A DNA stretch of 64,000 nt from Maratus speciosus (GCA_963932465.1 OZ010800.1:96987307-97051306), one strand, 5' to 3'. Counted from the first letter of the stretch, positions 23,096 through 34,644 are shown. Translations and numbers: made by a program. The notes: generated by a model not told the origin, from the letters alone.

Positions 23096-23789
23096 TTGAG
23101 AATCTATATTATAAAGTATATACGTGTCCGTACGTAAATCTGACTTCATTTTGACATCGGCAATACCTCAATAATAAACTTTAGCTTTGTAATTTTTACT
23201 ACTGCTATATGCCTAATTCTAAATACCGCATGTTTTTTCCATTTTTTACAATCTCGCATTGGAATAAAATGTACTTACAAATGTAATTGTTTAAAAACAA
23301 TATCTCAATTTACTAATTTATTGTTATTTTTAAAATAGTTTTTAAGCATGAATTTTATAAGTCTTTCTCCAGCTCGTTCAGGCTCAAATGCAGAAGAATA
23401 ATAAATCATTTTCACTTCAAACAATATAGTCTCAAGAATATTGAACAAAATTAAACTGTTATCAATAAATAAATAAATAAATAAAATATTATAGTTAAGT
23501 AAAACAAAAATATGATACACATGAAATGAATTACATGGTTAAACCGCTTCATTTATCTTAATAAAAAGGCTGTAGTAAGTAACGAAGTGTTTGGCGATTT
23601 TTTCAGCTATTAACTCTTAGCATGCGGCTAATACGGAAGTATCGCTTTTAATACATTTTAAAACTTTTTTGAATACATTATTGTTACATTTGATATAAAA
23701 ATGATTTTTACTGTTGCTAATGAGCAATCTAAAAAATACATTAAAGTTAAATATCCATTGGATATAGAAAAAAAAAAAAAAAGATTTTC

Positions 23790-26440
23790 AGGGTCAATCT
23801 ATTTCAAGTGGTCCAGCACTGGTTGCTCGACCATTTTTAAAAAATCTGAAATTTTTTGTACAACAAATCTAATATGATGGAAGTTCAAAATGACTATTAT
23901 TTTAATTTCATTATTTTTTGTTTGTGCATGGTGGCCATCTTTGTTTCATCGTCTGCAGCAATTTTCTCACATGAATTGTTTACGGAATTGTAAATAATTC
24001 ATCATTTATGACTCCAGTTCAAGTGCAGATTAAAGCGATTTCTATAGAACACATAGGGCTAAAAATTTGGCAATAGAGTAGTTTCCGAAACTAAATGCTT
24101 ATTGGTGAAATTTATGTATACATTTTCAGTTTTTTTTTTCCAAAATTTGTCCATTTACAAGAGGAAATTTTTCTAGCAAGGAAAACTGTCAACATGACAT
24201 TTCATTCGTCGCCCCGAGCCCAACCCTTCCCGCTTTTCGGCGTCTTTAATTTGTGTAATTTCCCTTTTAAATTTGTCCGGTTTCAATTTTTGATTTTTTT
24301 TCAATCTGGCTAAATCTGGCTTTTGCTAGAGTGTCTTATACTCGGGACGTGGCTGGGGATCTACGAATCTTGCTTCCGCAAAAGAGTCGCACTAGAGTAG
24401 AAGAATAAAGGGCTGCGGACGAAGATGGGCCGCTCGCCGCGGCGGTACTCACAGGTCAAGTTCCTGATCTGGGACTTGCTTTCTCTTTGCAAAAAAAAAA
24501 CAAAACAAAAAACAATTGCTTTCTCTTCCTAAATTTTTCAAGAATGTCAAAAATCGCGCATTTGAGGCTTTTATATCTCTGGTGGGGTACGAGATAACAA
24601 TCTGAAGTTTTCGTTTCTGAGAGTATTCTATGGTAGTGTTATGCACAAAAAATTTCAGGATGGAGATTTGACTACAAGCTGAGATATGGCAAGGGCAACA
24701 TGTCAAAATAATACTGCCAAACTGTTGTTTTGTTGTAGCCACAAGTAAGTATTTATCTCAGAGTGTCATTTAAATTATATTTTTTATTATCTTTAAATAA
24801 TAGTAACAGAAAATAAAGCCTTTTGCATAGCTTAGCAATTAATTACAAAAATAATTATGCCTAAGACCTACATTTTGTATGGTTTCAGTAATTTTTGTTG
24901 TAATTTTAGTAACTAAACGAAACCTAAACAGTTTTACATAAAGAAAAAAAATATACAAGACCTGAGACAAAAACAGAATACGGAAAGAGAAAAGCTTTTA
25001 ATGTTGGCATACTTGTTGAGACATGATCAAAAGTGTCAAAACACATTCCTGCTTGTTTGTTTAAAAACCACAATTTTAATGCTGCTTACCAATCCCTGAA
25101 ACTCGTTCCTACCATAAGTATGTTCCTGTAAATGAAACATAATACGATGTTAACATGCATCAGCCTCAGGTAATTTTCAGAAAGTAAAGATATCTAAAAC
25201 CCTTTTAAAATTTATACTGCAGAAAAATGACATTTTTGCATAAGAAGTAAGCTAGGAATTATTAATGAAGTGAGACTTGCTCATAATGATTTCAAAGTTT
25301 ATTTCTATGACCCAGCAATACAAAGATCTTCAATCAAGTTAACAAGAAACTTGGTTCCTAAAATAAAATTTTGAGAAAGATCAAAATTGTGGTTTTTAAA
25401 CCAACAAGCAAGAATGTGTTTTGACACGTTTGATAATGTCTCAACAAGTGTGGCAACATTAACAGATTTTCTCTTTCCTTATTCGGTTTTTGTCTCAAGT
25501 CTTGTGTAAAAATATTTTTTTCTTTCTTTATGTAAAAGTGGTGAGGTTTCTTTTAGTTACTAAAATTATTTACAACAAAAAACACTGAAACCATACAAAA
25601 TGTATGGCATTAGGCATAATCATTTTTTTATTAATTTGTAAGCTTTGCAAAGGGCTTTATTCTCTGTTACTGTTATTTAAATATAATCGAAAACATAAAT
25701 TTAAGTGACACTCTGAGATAAATACTTAGTTGTCACTACAACAAAACAATAGTTTGTAGTATTGTTTTGACATGTTGCCCTTGTCATATTTCAGCTTTTA
25801 GTCAAATCTCCATACTGAAATTCCTTGTGAATAACACTACCATACAAAAATGTCAGAAACCAGAACTTCAAATTTTTATCTCGTGACCCACCGAAGATTT
25901 CAAAGCCTCAAAAGTGCAATTTTTGGGATTTGTTTTGCGAAGAAAAAGCAAGTCCCAGATCTGGAACTTTGCGTGTGGGTACAAGTACTTTCGACCTATT
26001 TGTAAAAAAAAAATATGTCATGTTCACAGTTTTCCATGCTAGAAAAATTTCCTTTTGTAAACGGATAAATTTTGGAAAAATCTTAAATTTTATGCTTAAA
26101 TTTCACCAATAAGGATTTTTTTTCGGAAACTACTCTATTACCACATTTTTATCCCAATATATTCTGCACAGATTGCTTGAATCCGCACTTGAATTGGAGA
26201 AATAAACGATGAATTATTTACAATTTCGTAAACCCTTCTTGTGAGAAAATTGCTGCAGACGATGAAACAAAGATGACCGCCATGCACACACACACAAAAA
26301 AAAATAATAATAAAATTAAAATAATAGTCATTTGGAACTTCCATCATGTTAGGCTTGTTGTGCAAAAAATTTCAGATTTTTTAAAAATGGTCAAGCAACG
26401 AATAAATGATTTTCTGGACCACTTGTAATGGATTGACCCT
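23790..26440. mobile_element. Giant foldback element, copy 1
   Basis: Begins AGGGTCAATC and ends GATTGACCCT. The two arms are inverted copies over roughly 1.2 kb each. The left arm runs AAGTGGTCCAG, GCTCGACCATTTTTAAAAAA, GACTATTATTTTAATTT, ATCGTCTGCAGCAATTTTCT, AACTGTCAACATGACAT, GAAACCTAAAC, AAAACCACAATTTTAATGC. The right arm repeats these in reverse, with a roughly 300-bp unique loop at about 25080-25370. Compared with copy 2 (39120-43572), the left arm carries an unrelated GC-richer segment at about 24200-24445. No transposase is present, and the longest frames (97 codons) are by-products. Any target duplication is unclear: TC or TCA appears on both sides of both copies. Confidence 0.85.
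24200..24445. other. GC-richer segment replacing part of the foldback arm
   Basis: Where copy 2 and the opposite arm read GACATATTTTC, a T run and GACCGAAAGTACTTGTACTC, this arm holds about 245 bp of unrelated sequence, from TCGTCGCCCCGAGCCC to GGGCCGCTCGCCGCGGCGG. Its composition is unlike the neighbourhood. It may be a captured filler fragment. No coding similarity recognised. Confidence 0.6.
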
Positions 26441-26484
26441 TCATCTATGTGCTGTAAATGGAAATCTTGAGTTCGATCCCCTAG

Positions 26485-26735
26485 TATTTCAAAAAGCAAT
26501 GATTTCACTCGCTTATAATTTTTATGTAACCTCTGTGATGTCTCTGACGCTAATGAAACCTATGCTTAATATAAATTACGGTTTAATAATTTTTGTATGA
26601 ATTGTATTTATTTGTATATCCTTATCTACGTGCTTGAGTTATGGACAAATTTTTTATTAATAAGATTAAAACGAGTGAAGTACTATTGTCAATTTTTAGT
26701 GAATAAAAGATAATATCCACTGATTACCTGTCGTT
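26485..26735. other. Short spacer
   Basis: AT-rich, nothing recognised, next to the 3' end of Helitron X copy 1. Confidence 0.5.
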
Positions 26736-26930
26736 GGGTGAGCGAGTCAACAGGTGGGCATTGAGTGAGTCAACATGTGGGGATTGAGCGAGTCAACAGG
26801 TGGTGAGTGAGTCAACAGGTGGGGATTGAGTGAGTCAACATGTGGGGATTGAGCGAGTCAACAGGTGGTGAGTGAGTCAACAGGTGGGGATTGAACGAGT
26901 CAAGATGTGGGGGTTGACCGTGGAAAAATA
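26736..26930 (+). repeat. Minisatellite of GAGTCAACAGGTGGGGATT units
   Basis: Units of 16-23 bp, GAG(C/T)GAGTCAACA(G/T)GTGG with or without GGATT, repeat about nine times in a higher-order pattern of about 65 bp. A single unexpanded version of the same sequence, with the same flank (TTGACCGTGnAAAAATAGGC), is at 29685-29750. Confidence 0.85.
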
Positions 26931-27274
26931 GGCGAAAACACCGGATTCTGGAAGAAGAGGGAGAAACAGAATAAGTTTTCAGTATTAAGTTGAATGTTTG
27001 AAGTGGAGGTTGAAATTGCTCATGCTGTGTATGCAGAGCATTTCCTTGAGAGATGTAGTTATATGCTGAGAATTCAGACAGACAAGTATGGTTGTATCGT
27101 TGAATAAGCCTAGCTGAGTACCGCCAAAAGAGACGGGATTAGTGTATTTATATTGTTATAACCTTGTGCGTTGATAATATAATAAAGTGTTATTTAACTT
27201 GGAGCAGGATATGTTATATCTGGTCTTAAAAATGTAAATATTGTGTATTAAAGTAAATATTTAAATATAATGTA

Positions 27275-28341
27275 GAGTCGTTGGAAAAAAAGTAAACACC
27301 CCCTACTAACTCCTCAACAAATTATCGTATACGGAAGCTACTGGTACCGAACGATTGGAAATAAAGTCTACTTTTAGATGATGTACATAAAATTTGCTTA
27401 GGGGACCATCTACATATTAAAACGAATTCAAACTTTATTTTTTTTCAAAGGCAATACTCAATTTTAACAGGATATTTCAAATCTTCGGTTCAAAAGATGC
27501 CTAGATCTAAATTTCAAGTCATTTGAACGATAAGTTTTTGAACTATAAACATTCACAATTTAGTGCTTCTAATGCTAAATTATATTTTCATATTTTTATT
27601 TTTATCTCATGAAATTATGATCCTAATGTGCTAATGTTTTGTGTAGCAATAATTCTAATATACCCAAACATAAATACGCTGAATTTGCAATTTTTATAAT
27701 TTTATGATATGAATTATGAATTATGAAATTAATATCGAAAAAATTGTAAATTGCAACCTACATTTTTTTGATGGATTTAGATTTATTAAGTCCTGCTTTA
27801 TGGAAATCCAAAATTTCACGTTTTTCTTCCAAGTAGTTTTCAATTTATGCTTAAAAAACGGGAAAATGATGGTTTAAGGGTCCGTCTATGATAGAAGTGA
27901 ATAGATATTTTGAAATTTCTTCGGCTGTTCTGTAATCTAACCGCCTTCATTAACTGCTTGAGTGGTTCTTAAGGTGCCTTGATCAAGAAGGAACCTCTCT
28001 CGGTTAACAATCGAGTACCGAACTTCAGTTTGGATACAGCCCTTAAAATACGCTCGTTTTAAAATAATTAATTTCTCCGAACCTTATGGTACGAATTGCA
28101 TAAAAATTTGTTTTAGGCTAATTAAAGGGTGTAGAGTTCATTTATGCTGTCAGAATTGTGCACTGCCACTGAAAAAAACAAAGTTATGGTTCGTTTTTAT
28201 ATGTAGATATACCCCTAAGCAAATTTTGTATACATCATTTAAAAGTAGACTTTATTTCCAATCGTTCGGTACCAGTAACTGCCTTCTACGTTAATTTGTT
28301 GAGGAGTTAGTAGGGGGTGTTTGCTTGTTTTTGCACGACTG
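27275..28341. mobile_element. Tc1-like non-autonomous element, complete copy
   Basis: TA is present at both outer edges (27273-27274 and 28342-28343). The ends are inverted for about 170 bp: AGTCGT(T)GnAAAAA, TAAACACCCCCTACTAAC, TCCTCAACAAATTA, TACTGGTACCGAACGATTGG, CAAAATTTGCTTAGGGG. It is about 1,067 bp long and has no transposase frame. The outermost CAGTCGTGCAAAAA on the right is typical of Tc1-group TIRs. Other pieces of the family lie at 4757-5385, 10138-10456 and 28544-28840. Confidence 0.85.
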
Positions 28342-29030
28342 TACATAAATCTTCCATTTAATATTATTTGAAGTATTCTAGTGATTGATTCGAGACCTTC
28401 TTACATCATACACGGTATCCACAACTATACCGGTGGTGATAGCATATCAACAAAAGAGTATATGTTGATATCGTTACTTGTTGTAGATTGAAATTGGTGT
28501 GATAGTTAATACATCATCAGTAGAAAATCTACGTAGAACGTATCTTAAAATACGCTCGTTTTAAAATAATTAATTTCTCGGAACCTTATGGTACGAATTG
28601 CATAAAAATTTGTTTTAGTCTAATTAAAGGGTGTAGAGTGCATTTATGCTGTCAGAATTGTGCACTGCTATTAAAAAAAACAAAGTTATGGTTCGTTTTT
28701 ATATGTAGATATACCACTAAGCAAATTTTGTATGCATCATTTAAAAGTAGACTTTATTTCCAATCGCTCGGTACCAGTAACTGTCTTCTACGATAATTTG
28801 TTGAGGAGTTAGTAGGGGATGTTTGCTTTTTTTTCCATGACTGTACATAAATCTTCCATTTAATATTATTTGAAGTATTCTAGTGTTTGATTCCAGACCT
28901 TCTTACATCATGCACGGTATCCACAACTATACCGGTGGTGATAGCATATCAACAAAAGAGTATATGTTTATATCGTTACTTGTTGTAGATTGAAATTGGT
29001 GTGATAGTTAATACATCATCAGTAGAGTCG
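28042..29030 (+). repeat. 502-bp tandem duplication
   Basis: CTTAAAATACGCTCGTTTTA at 28042 recurs at 28544, and the sequences run in parallel to CATCATCAGTAGA (about 28525 and 29027). Each unit contains the right end of the Tc1-like element fused to the LTR-like sequence beyond it. The duplication therefore happened after the transposon inserted. The units differ by only a few bases, so the event is fairly recent. Confidence 0.85.
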
Positions 29031-29320
29031 ATTACAACGATGGGAGCGGTGGGATGAAGCCACTTCCCACCGTTATCTGTAAAGGGGAAAACTGTTCTCA
29101 TAAAGTGTGAATTAGTGTCCAGAAAGGATCTGAATTTAGCTGAGGGACTTTGAAGTGTGAATTTTAAACATTTAACTGTGAATCGACAGCGTACGACATC
29201 GTGGTTACCAATGGAGAACTCAATCTAAAGTACTGGTAACGATCGAGAGGATCCGACTCATAGAGTGGTAAACTAGGAAGATATAAGGCAAGTTTTTTTT
29301 TGTAATGCTTATCGCTGATA

Positions 29321-29641
29321 AATGAGAAGATAACCATAAGTGTATGTTTCGTATATATTGGTTAATTATTGTGAAATTAAATGGGTAAATATTCGATTGA
29401 AATCACACTAAGGTTGTGTGTAAGTTATGTATAATTTATGTGTAATTTAATAATTGTGCTGAGATAGGTGTAATTGCTATTATTTTAAGAAAATATTACT
29501 TTGTTTCTTTGGGCACAAACTCCACATTTTACAAATTAATTAAATCTGGTATACTAAAAGAAGTTTGCAAAGGGGGGGGGGGGTTACTATTTGAATAAAT
29601 GTAGTACAATACCCAAGTATTTGGTGATAAAATGTAGAGTA
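29321..29641. other. AT-rich spacer with poly(G) run
   Basis: A 12-G run lies at 29572-29583. Nothing else was recognised. Confidence 0.55.
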
Positions 29642-29770
29642 TGGGACAATAGATAATATCTTGTGATGAACTGTCGGTGGGTAAGCGAGTCAACAGGTGG
29701 GGATTGAGAGAATAAATAGGTAGGGATTGACCGTGAAAAAATAGGCGAAATCACCGGAATCTGGAAGGAA
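29642..29770 (+). repeat. Second copy of minisatellite-bearing LTR-like segment
   Basis: GATAATATC, CTGTCGGTGGGTAAGCGAG, GTCAACAGGTGGGGATTGA and TTGACCGTGAAAAAATAGGC match 26708-26960 in order, but with the tandem units unexpanded. Confidence 0.65.
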
Positions 29771-29784
29771 GAAGGGAAAAAGTT

Positions 29785-30210
29785 CTATGGAACGGGTACT
29801 GTCCAAGGAAAATTTACAAAAAAATGGGGTTACCTTGCAAAAGGTCGGGTAAATGATTTTTTTTTGTGAATTGTTTATAATGATGCCATCATGTAAAAAA
29901 CATGTTTTCTAACAAAATGTCTTAAGACTAAATTTTCTGTGGCCAAAAAACAACAAAATTTTGAGACTTTTTTTTGATTTTTTGAAATATCTCGAGACTT
30001 GTTTCCGTAGCATATTATTTGTCAGTTACAATATTAAAGAAGATAAAATTCTCTACAGCTTTTACATTTACAACTTTTTTATATACTCAATAGCAAGCGC
30101 AGTACTCCATTTCAAAAACAGGACAATTTTTTCAATTTTCTTAAAAACCGTGAAAAACTTAGTTCTGCCCCGATTATTCAAATGTTTGCCCCAGATTTAA
30201 TCGTGTATGT
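29785..30210 (+). repeat. Dispersed repeat B, plus-strand copy
   Basis: Matches 43690-44105 in reverse complement: ACCTTGCAAAAGGTCG, TCTGTGGCCAAAAAA, ATCTCGAGACT, TAGCATATTATTTGTCAGTT, GCGCAGTACnCCATTTCAAAA and GTGAAAAACnTAGTTnTGCCC. A 79-codon frame at 29961-30200 is not conserved as an intact frame in the other copy, so I treat the repeat as non-coding. Unknown class. Confidence 0.75.
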
Positions 30211-30914
30211 CAACTTCTGTATATTGGTATCAGTAAATTAAATGTTTCAGGGCCAAAACTAGCCTTTTTGCGTCCATGGCAAACATGGATTCCCCCGCTT
30301 AAAAAGAAAATTTATCACGAGAATTTTAATAAATTTCTAATAGGCGGATTTTGAAAATTTAATGTGTGTAGTCATTAAATACGTAATGTGTACTACGTAA
30401 TCAGCTTTGCCAAATATTGATTCATTAAAACCTTGAAAACCGAACCGAAATATATTCCGCTTTAAACAGGTTTCCGTCTTAGCAGGTATAATTGTTCATA
30501 TTCTCTATCTTGAAAATATATAATTTTTTCCTTAAATACCGGATTCCGTATATACAGATTTCATTTTTAAAGATTTTACGGTTGTTGTAGTATTGAGGCG
30601 TTTAAAGTCACAGTTATCTAGACACACGGTAGTGTGTCAGCCAAGTTTCTCTATCATACTCGTGTGTTATATAACACGAACCATTTCAAGCTGTTTTCTT
30701 CAAATTCCGACACACTACTACTGAAAATCTATGCGATCTACGTACTTTTTATACGAAATATGTAGGAAGGAAACCCTAATTACCTAGAATCCAAAATTTT
30801 ATAAATAACGCATAATTAGTTTACGAGATAATGACATTTGAATATGTCTGACAATAGATAATTTTAACACTGACTGACTCACTGACTCATTCATAAAAAA
30901 GATCTCATTTGTCT
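30211..30914. other. Spacer with a small inverted motif
   Basis: ACACACGGTAGTGTGTC (30632-30648) and CGACACACTACTAC (30708-30721) are weakly inverted about 60 bp apart. CACTGACTGACTCACTGACTC (30871-30890) is a short tandem tract of the kind often found near Helitron-like repeat cores. Confidence 0.4.
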
Positions 30915-31670
30915 ACTGCAGCTAAAGACTTCAAATTTGGTGCAAAGATCGTTTGCTCTATAAAACTAAGGAATAAAAAGAAATTGTGAAAATCGATTAA
31001 TAACCCACTTGGGGGTGTTCATTTTTATTTTAACATTACGTCTATTAGGTGAAATTTTAATTTGCCATATGAGGGAACGCTGTTCTGTCGCCAAATTTGA
31101 GGATCAAAATTAGTCGCCAAAAGTGACGCCACCTTGACGATATCTCTAATATTACGCGAAATTCCCATAGACTTCCATTATAAACCAATAGTGTTTACTT
31201 GCTTACAGAAAATCAACAAATTGAGATATTTTAATAATTTTCTAATATTAGCTTAAGGGATTATATTGTTGTTTCAGATATCTACAGCAGCTACACACTT
31301 CAAATTTGGTGCGAAGTTCGTTTACACTATAAAACCAAGGAATAATAATAATAAAAAAAAATGTGAAAATCGATTTATTATCCATTTGGAGGTGTCAATT
31401 TTTATTTTAACATTACGTCTATTAGGCGAAGTTTTAATTTGCCATAGGGTGTAACGCTGTTCTGTCACCAAATACCGCCAAATGTGTTGCAAACTTGGCG
31501 ATATATCACCAAATGTGACGCCACGCTTGGCGATATCTCTAATATTTCGCGAAATTCTCATAGACTTCCATTGTAAACCAATCGGGTTTACTTGCTTACA
31601 GAAGATCAACATATTGAGATATTTTAATAATTTTCTAATATTAACTTAAGGGATTATATTGTTGGACACA
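30915..31670 (+). repeat. 369-bp tandem repeat, two units
   Basis: ACTTCAAATTTGGTGCnAAG recurs at 30928 and 31297, with parallel runs through AACATTACGTCTATTAGG, TTGGCGATATCTCTAATATT, CATAGACTTCCATT and AGGGATTATATTGTTG. A third partial unit lies at 32588-32730, beyond the Helitron at 31696-32297. Unit 2 is longer because of extra CACCAAATGTG / TTGGCGATAT motifs. Non-coding, although a 96-codon frame crosses it on the minus strand. Confidence 0.85.
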
Positions 31671-31695
31671 GATGTCATATACGCATATGTCATAA

Positions 31696-32297
31696 CTAGC
31701 CGCCCTTGGCGACCAGTTTGGTCTCCCTTAAATCTATGCTAAGCATTGCATCATGTTACTTTTAAGCGTAATTTAATTTACTTGCTCAATCTTTCGCCAA
31801 ATCCTAAGATTCTGATACAGAAATCATGAACTCGACATTTTTATGTTAGCCGGGCATATGTGATAAATCGCCAAACATTGTTCCTGTCGTATTTTTTCGT
31901 ATTTCATTTAAAATATAGTAATATCACTCATTTTATTTAAAATGCATAATTTCAATTTAAAACTTCAGTATTTAAAACTTATGACTCAATTATTTCTTAA
32001 AAAAAAAAAAAAAAGAAAGAAAAGAAAAGTAATAAATAATACCGTGAGCCATGACATTTAATTTCGGCTTCAAAGCTTTGTTTTAATTTACCACGCAAAA
32101 AATTGCTTATGACAGTCGCATGAAATGGACTATTATAATACTGATGACATGATGGCGATGGAACAATGTTTGGCGATTAATCACCTGCGCCCAGCTAACA
32201 TTAAATTATCAAATTGGCCGGCTGGAATACAAAAAGCGAAGGTGTCAGCCCGGAACTGTTGATGACAGTCACATGACTTAGGCTTTTATTATATAGA
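31696..32297 (-). mobile_element. Helitron family Y, copy 1
   Basis: On the minus strand it starts A|TCTATATAATAAAAG (TC at 32297-32296) and ends GGGCGGCTAG|T (CTAG 31699-31696). It is about 602 bp and non-coding. The 3' 500 bp (ATGTTAGCCGGGC, GGCGATnnATCACCT, TTTGGTCTCCC, CGACCAGTTTGG) is shared with the plus-strand element at 41806-42881. The shared sequence also extends past this 5' end (32300-32430 resembles 42060-42160), so a longer older family member may enclose it. Confidence 0.65.
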
Positions 32298-33229
32298 TAA
32301 TGGCGCATCTTTTATTTCTGACGCCAATGTCATATACACAACAGTACTTAACTGGCGCCAAAGTGTCATTATTTTGCTTGATATTGTTGTTTACACTGTT
32401 GATGTTTTCGCCAAGTTGGCGTCGGAAAAACATCGCGCCAATATGGGTTGTATATGAAATCTCTGCCTATTGTTGTTTCAGAAACAATATAAATTTGAAT
32501 CAATGCATTTCGTTTCATAACATGCATTCAATACAGCAGTATTAAAATATAGATTTCTGCTACAAATTGACAGCTAAATATTTATCTACTGCACTTACAA
32601 ACTTCAAATTTGGTGCGAAGTTCATTTACACTATTAAACTAAGGAATAAAAAATTGTGAAAATTTACCACATGGTGGTGTCTATTTTTACTTTAACATTA
32701 CGTTTATTAGGCGAAATTTTAATTTGCCGAAAAAAGCGCTAAATGTTGAATCCGAGCTAAACATGCAGAAATTGGTTGTTTCCTTAACTGATTGTTCACA
32801 AAAATCATGTTTTCAGAAAGCGCATTTGAGTTTTTATTTCGTAAAATGCATTAGAAATATTCAACCTCCTCAAAAATATCTCGATTTATACGTTGTACCT
32901 TCCTTAATTTCAATATTGAAAGACGTTATCTTTCTTTATGTTACCTAAACTTACATTTCCTTTTTAAAAATAAAAACTTCTTGTTTTAGAACTGAAATAA
33001 AAAAGTCCTTCCGGCCAGTGGCGGGAGGAAGAGGTAGCTTTCAAATACCTTATTTTTAAAAAAAGCCAACTTATATTATTCAAACACACGAAGCTCAATT
33101 TAGTGGAAACCGAATATAGGAGATTCAATACTAATTTTTATCAATACTAAATCATTATGAATGAGAATTTCACGAAATTAGTCAGCTTTATCCAAGCTGC
33201 TTTTATTTAAAGTAACTTATATTTGGCTG
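32298..33229. other. Helitron-related flank and spacer
   Basis: 32300-32430 (TGGCGCCA, TTGGCGTC, TATTTTGCTTGATAT) resembles 42050-42160 in reverse complement. 32470-32580 (TTGTTGTTTCAGAAACAATA, ATGCATTCAATACAGCAGTA) recurs at 35978-36090. 32588-32730 is the third unit of the 369-bp repeat. The rest, to 33229, shows nothing recognised. Confidence 0.5.
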
Positions 33230-34640
33230 AGATGTTGATGTATACTATCCACATGCTTTCTCACATGGAAATAGGCGAATACGTGTGTTATCGCGTGACA
33301 AATACAAGGTCGTTTCAAAATGTTAGCCATACTAGAAATTCAAAGTGCTATAATTCAACCATTTTTTAAGATATAAACAAAAGAACAAATTTTCAGAAAC
33401 AAAATCTTCTCCGGAATCTTTGTATCAAGGCCAAACACATAAAAAAATCTTTTTCATTTTCCAATTTTTTAATACCTCATTTTAAATTTTAAATTTAAAG
33501 TTTTTTAAATGGAAACCCTTTTGAAACAAGATGGCGAATGAAGCTGGCCAACGAACTCGGTCGAGACATTGGTATGTGCTATGTACAGACCAAGTAACAT
33601 CCAAATCGGTTCATAAATTTGCTTGTTATCGCGTGACAAAAATCAGGTCGTTTTAAAATGTCAGCCACAATAGAAATTCAAAACGCTATAACTCAGCCAT
33701 TTTTTTAGATATAGACGAAACAAAAACTGTTCCGGGATCTTTGTATTAAGATCAAACACATACAAAAAAAATCTTTTTCATTTTCCAATATTTTGGTATC
33801 TCATTTTAAATTTTAAATTTTTTAAATTTTTTTAAAGGGCCGCCATTTTGAAACAAGATGGCGGATGAAACTGGCCAACAAACTCGGTCGAGATATTTGT
33901 ATGTACTATGTACACACCAAAGTACATCCAAATCGGTTCATAAATACGCCTGTTATCACGTGACAAATATCAGGACGTTTCAAAATGTCAGCCATGCTAG
34001 AAATTCAAAATGCTATAACCCCAGCCATTTTTTGAGATATAGACGAAACAAAAACTTCTCCCGAATCTTTGTATCAAGTTCAAATACATTAAAAAAAATA
34101 TTTTTTCAATTTTCAATTTTTTGGTACCACATTTCAAATTTAAATTTTTCTTAAAAATTTAAATGGCTGCCATTTTTAAACAAGATGGCGGATGAAGCTG
34201 GCCAACGAACTCGGTCGAGACATTGGTATGTACTATGTACAAACGAAGTTACATCCAAATCGGTTCATAAATACGCCTTTTATCGCGTGACAAAATTCAG
34301 GACGTTTCAAAATGTCAGCCACGCTAGAAATTCAAAATGCTATAACTCAGCCATTTTTTAAGATATAGACGAAACAAAAACTGCTCCGGAATCTTTGTAT
34401 AAAGGTCAAATACATAAGAAAAAAATATTTTTCCATTTTCAATTCTTTGGTACCACATTTCAAATTTAAAATGTTTAAGAAAATTTTAAATGGCCGCCAT
34501 TTTGAAACAAAATGGCGGATGAAGCTGGCCAACGAACTCGGTCGAGACATTGGTATGTACTATGTACATACCGAATTATATCCAAATCGGTTCATAAATT
34601 CGAGAGTTACAGTATGACCGTATGAGAGTTACAGTAAGGT
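33230..34640 (+). repeat. 327-bp tandem array, about four units
   Basis: AAGATGGCG(G/A)ATGAA recurs with its ATG at 33531, 33858, 34185 and 34512, exactly 327 bp apart each time. Unit landmarks: GGCCAACnAACTCGGTCGAG, TACTATGTAC, CCAAATCGGTTCATAAAT, CGTGACAAA, TTTCAAAATGTCAGCCA and CGCCATTTTGAAACAA. 327 is a multiple of three, but stops occur in every frame across the array. A 98-codon frame spans one unit only. It reads as a non-coding satellite-like block ending at a (TA)n tract. Confidence 0.9.
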
Positions 34641-34644
34641 CAGA

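Larger units (their letters stand above)
23103..26484 (+). mobile_element. Helitron family X, copy 1 (split by a foldback)
   Basis: The 5' end A|TCTATATTATAAAG (TC at 23103-23104) matches the 5' end of the minus-strand Helitron at 43453. The 3' end GAGTTCGATCCCCTAG|T (CTAG 26481-26484) matches that element's 3' end. Almost all the space between is the foldback at 23790-26440, so the Helitron itself is only about 0.73 kb. The 3' hairpin of the other copy is degraded here (AATCTTGAG in place of ACCCGAGGAGCTCGGG). It has no Rep/helicase coding, so it is non-autonomous. Confidence 0.6.
26936..29320 (+). mobile_element. LTR-retrotransposon-like remnant, copy A (disrupted)
   Basis: 27090-27272 (GTGnATTTATA, ATAACCTnGTGCGT, GTGTTATTT, AATATTGTGT) continues after a Tc1-like insertion as TAAATCTTCCATTT, ATTATTTGAAGTAT (28344 onward), and then as TCGATTACAACG plus GAGCGGTGGGA near 29035. 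The same order occurs at 44540-49860. The TTACA-like end followed by a GCGGTGGGA leader resembles the LTR/primer-site junction of Gypsy-type elements, but I see no gag or pol, so the class is tentative. The copy is interrupted at 27275-28341 and contains a 502-bp tandem duplication. Confidence 0.4.

Noticed and set aside
33858..34154. 98-codon open frame starting at ATGGCGGATGAA
   Set aside because: The attractive start is part of the 327-bp tandem unit; the neighbouring units have stops at other positions.
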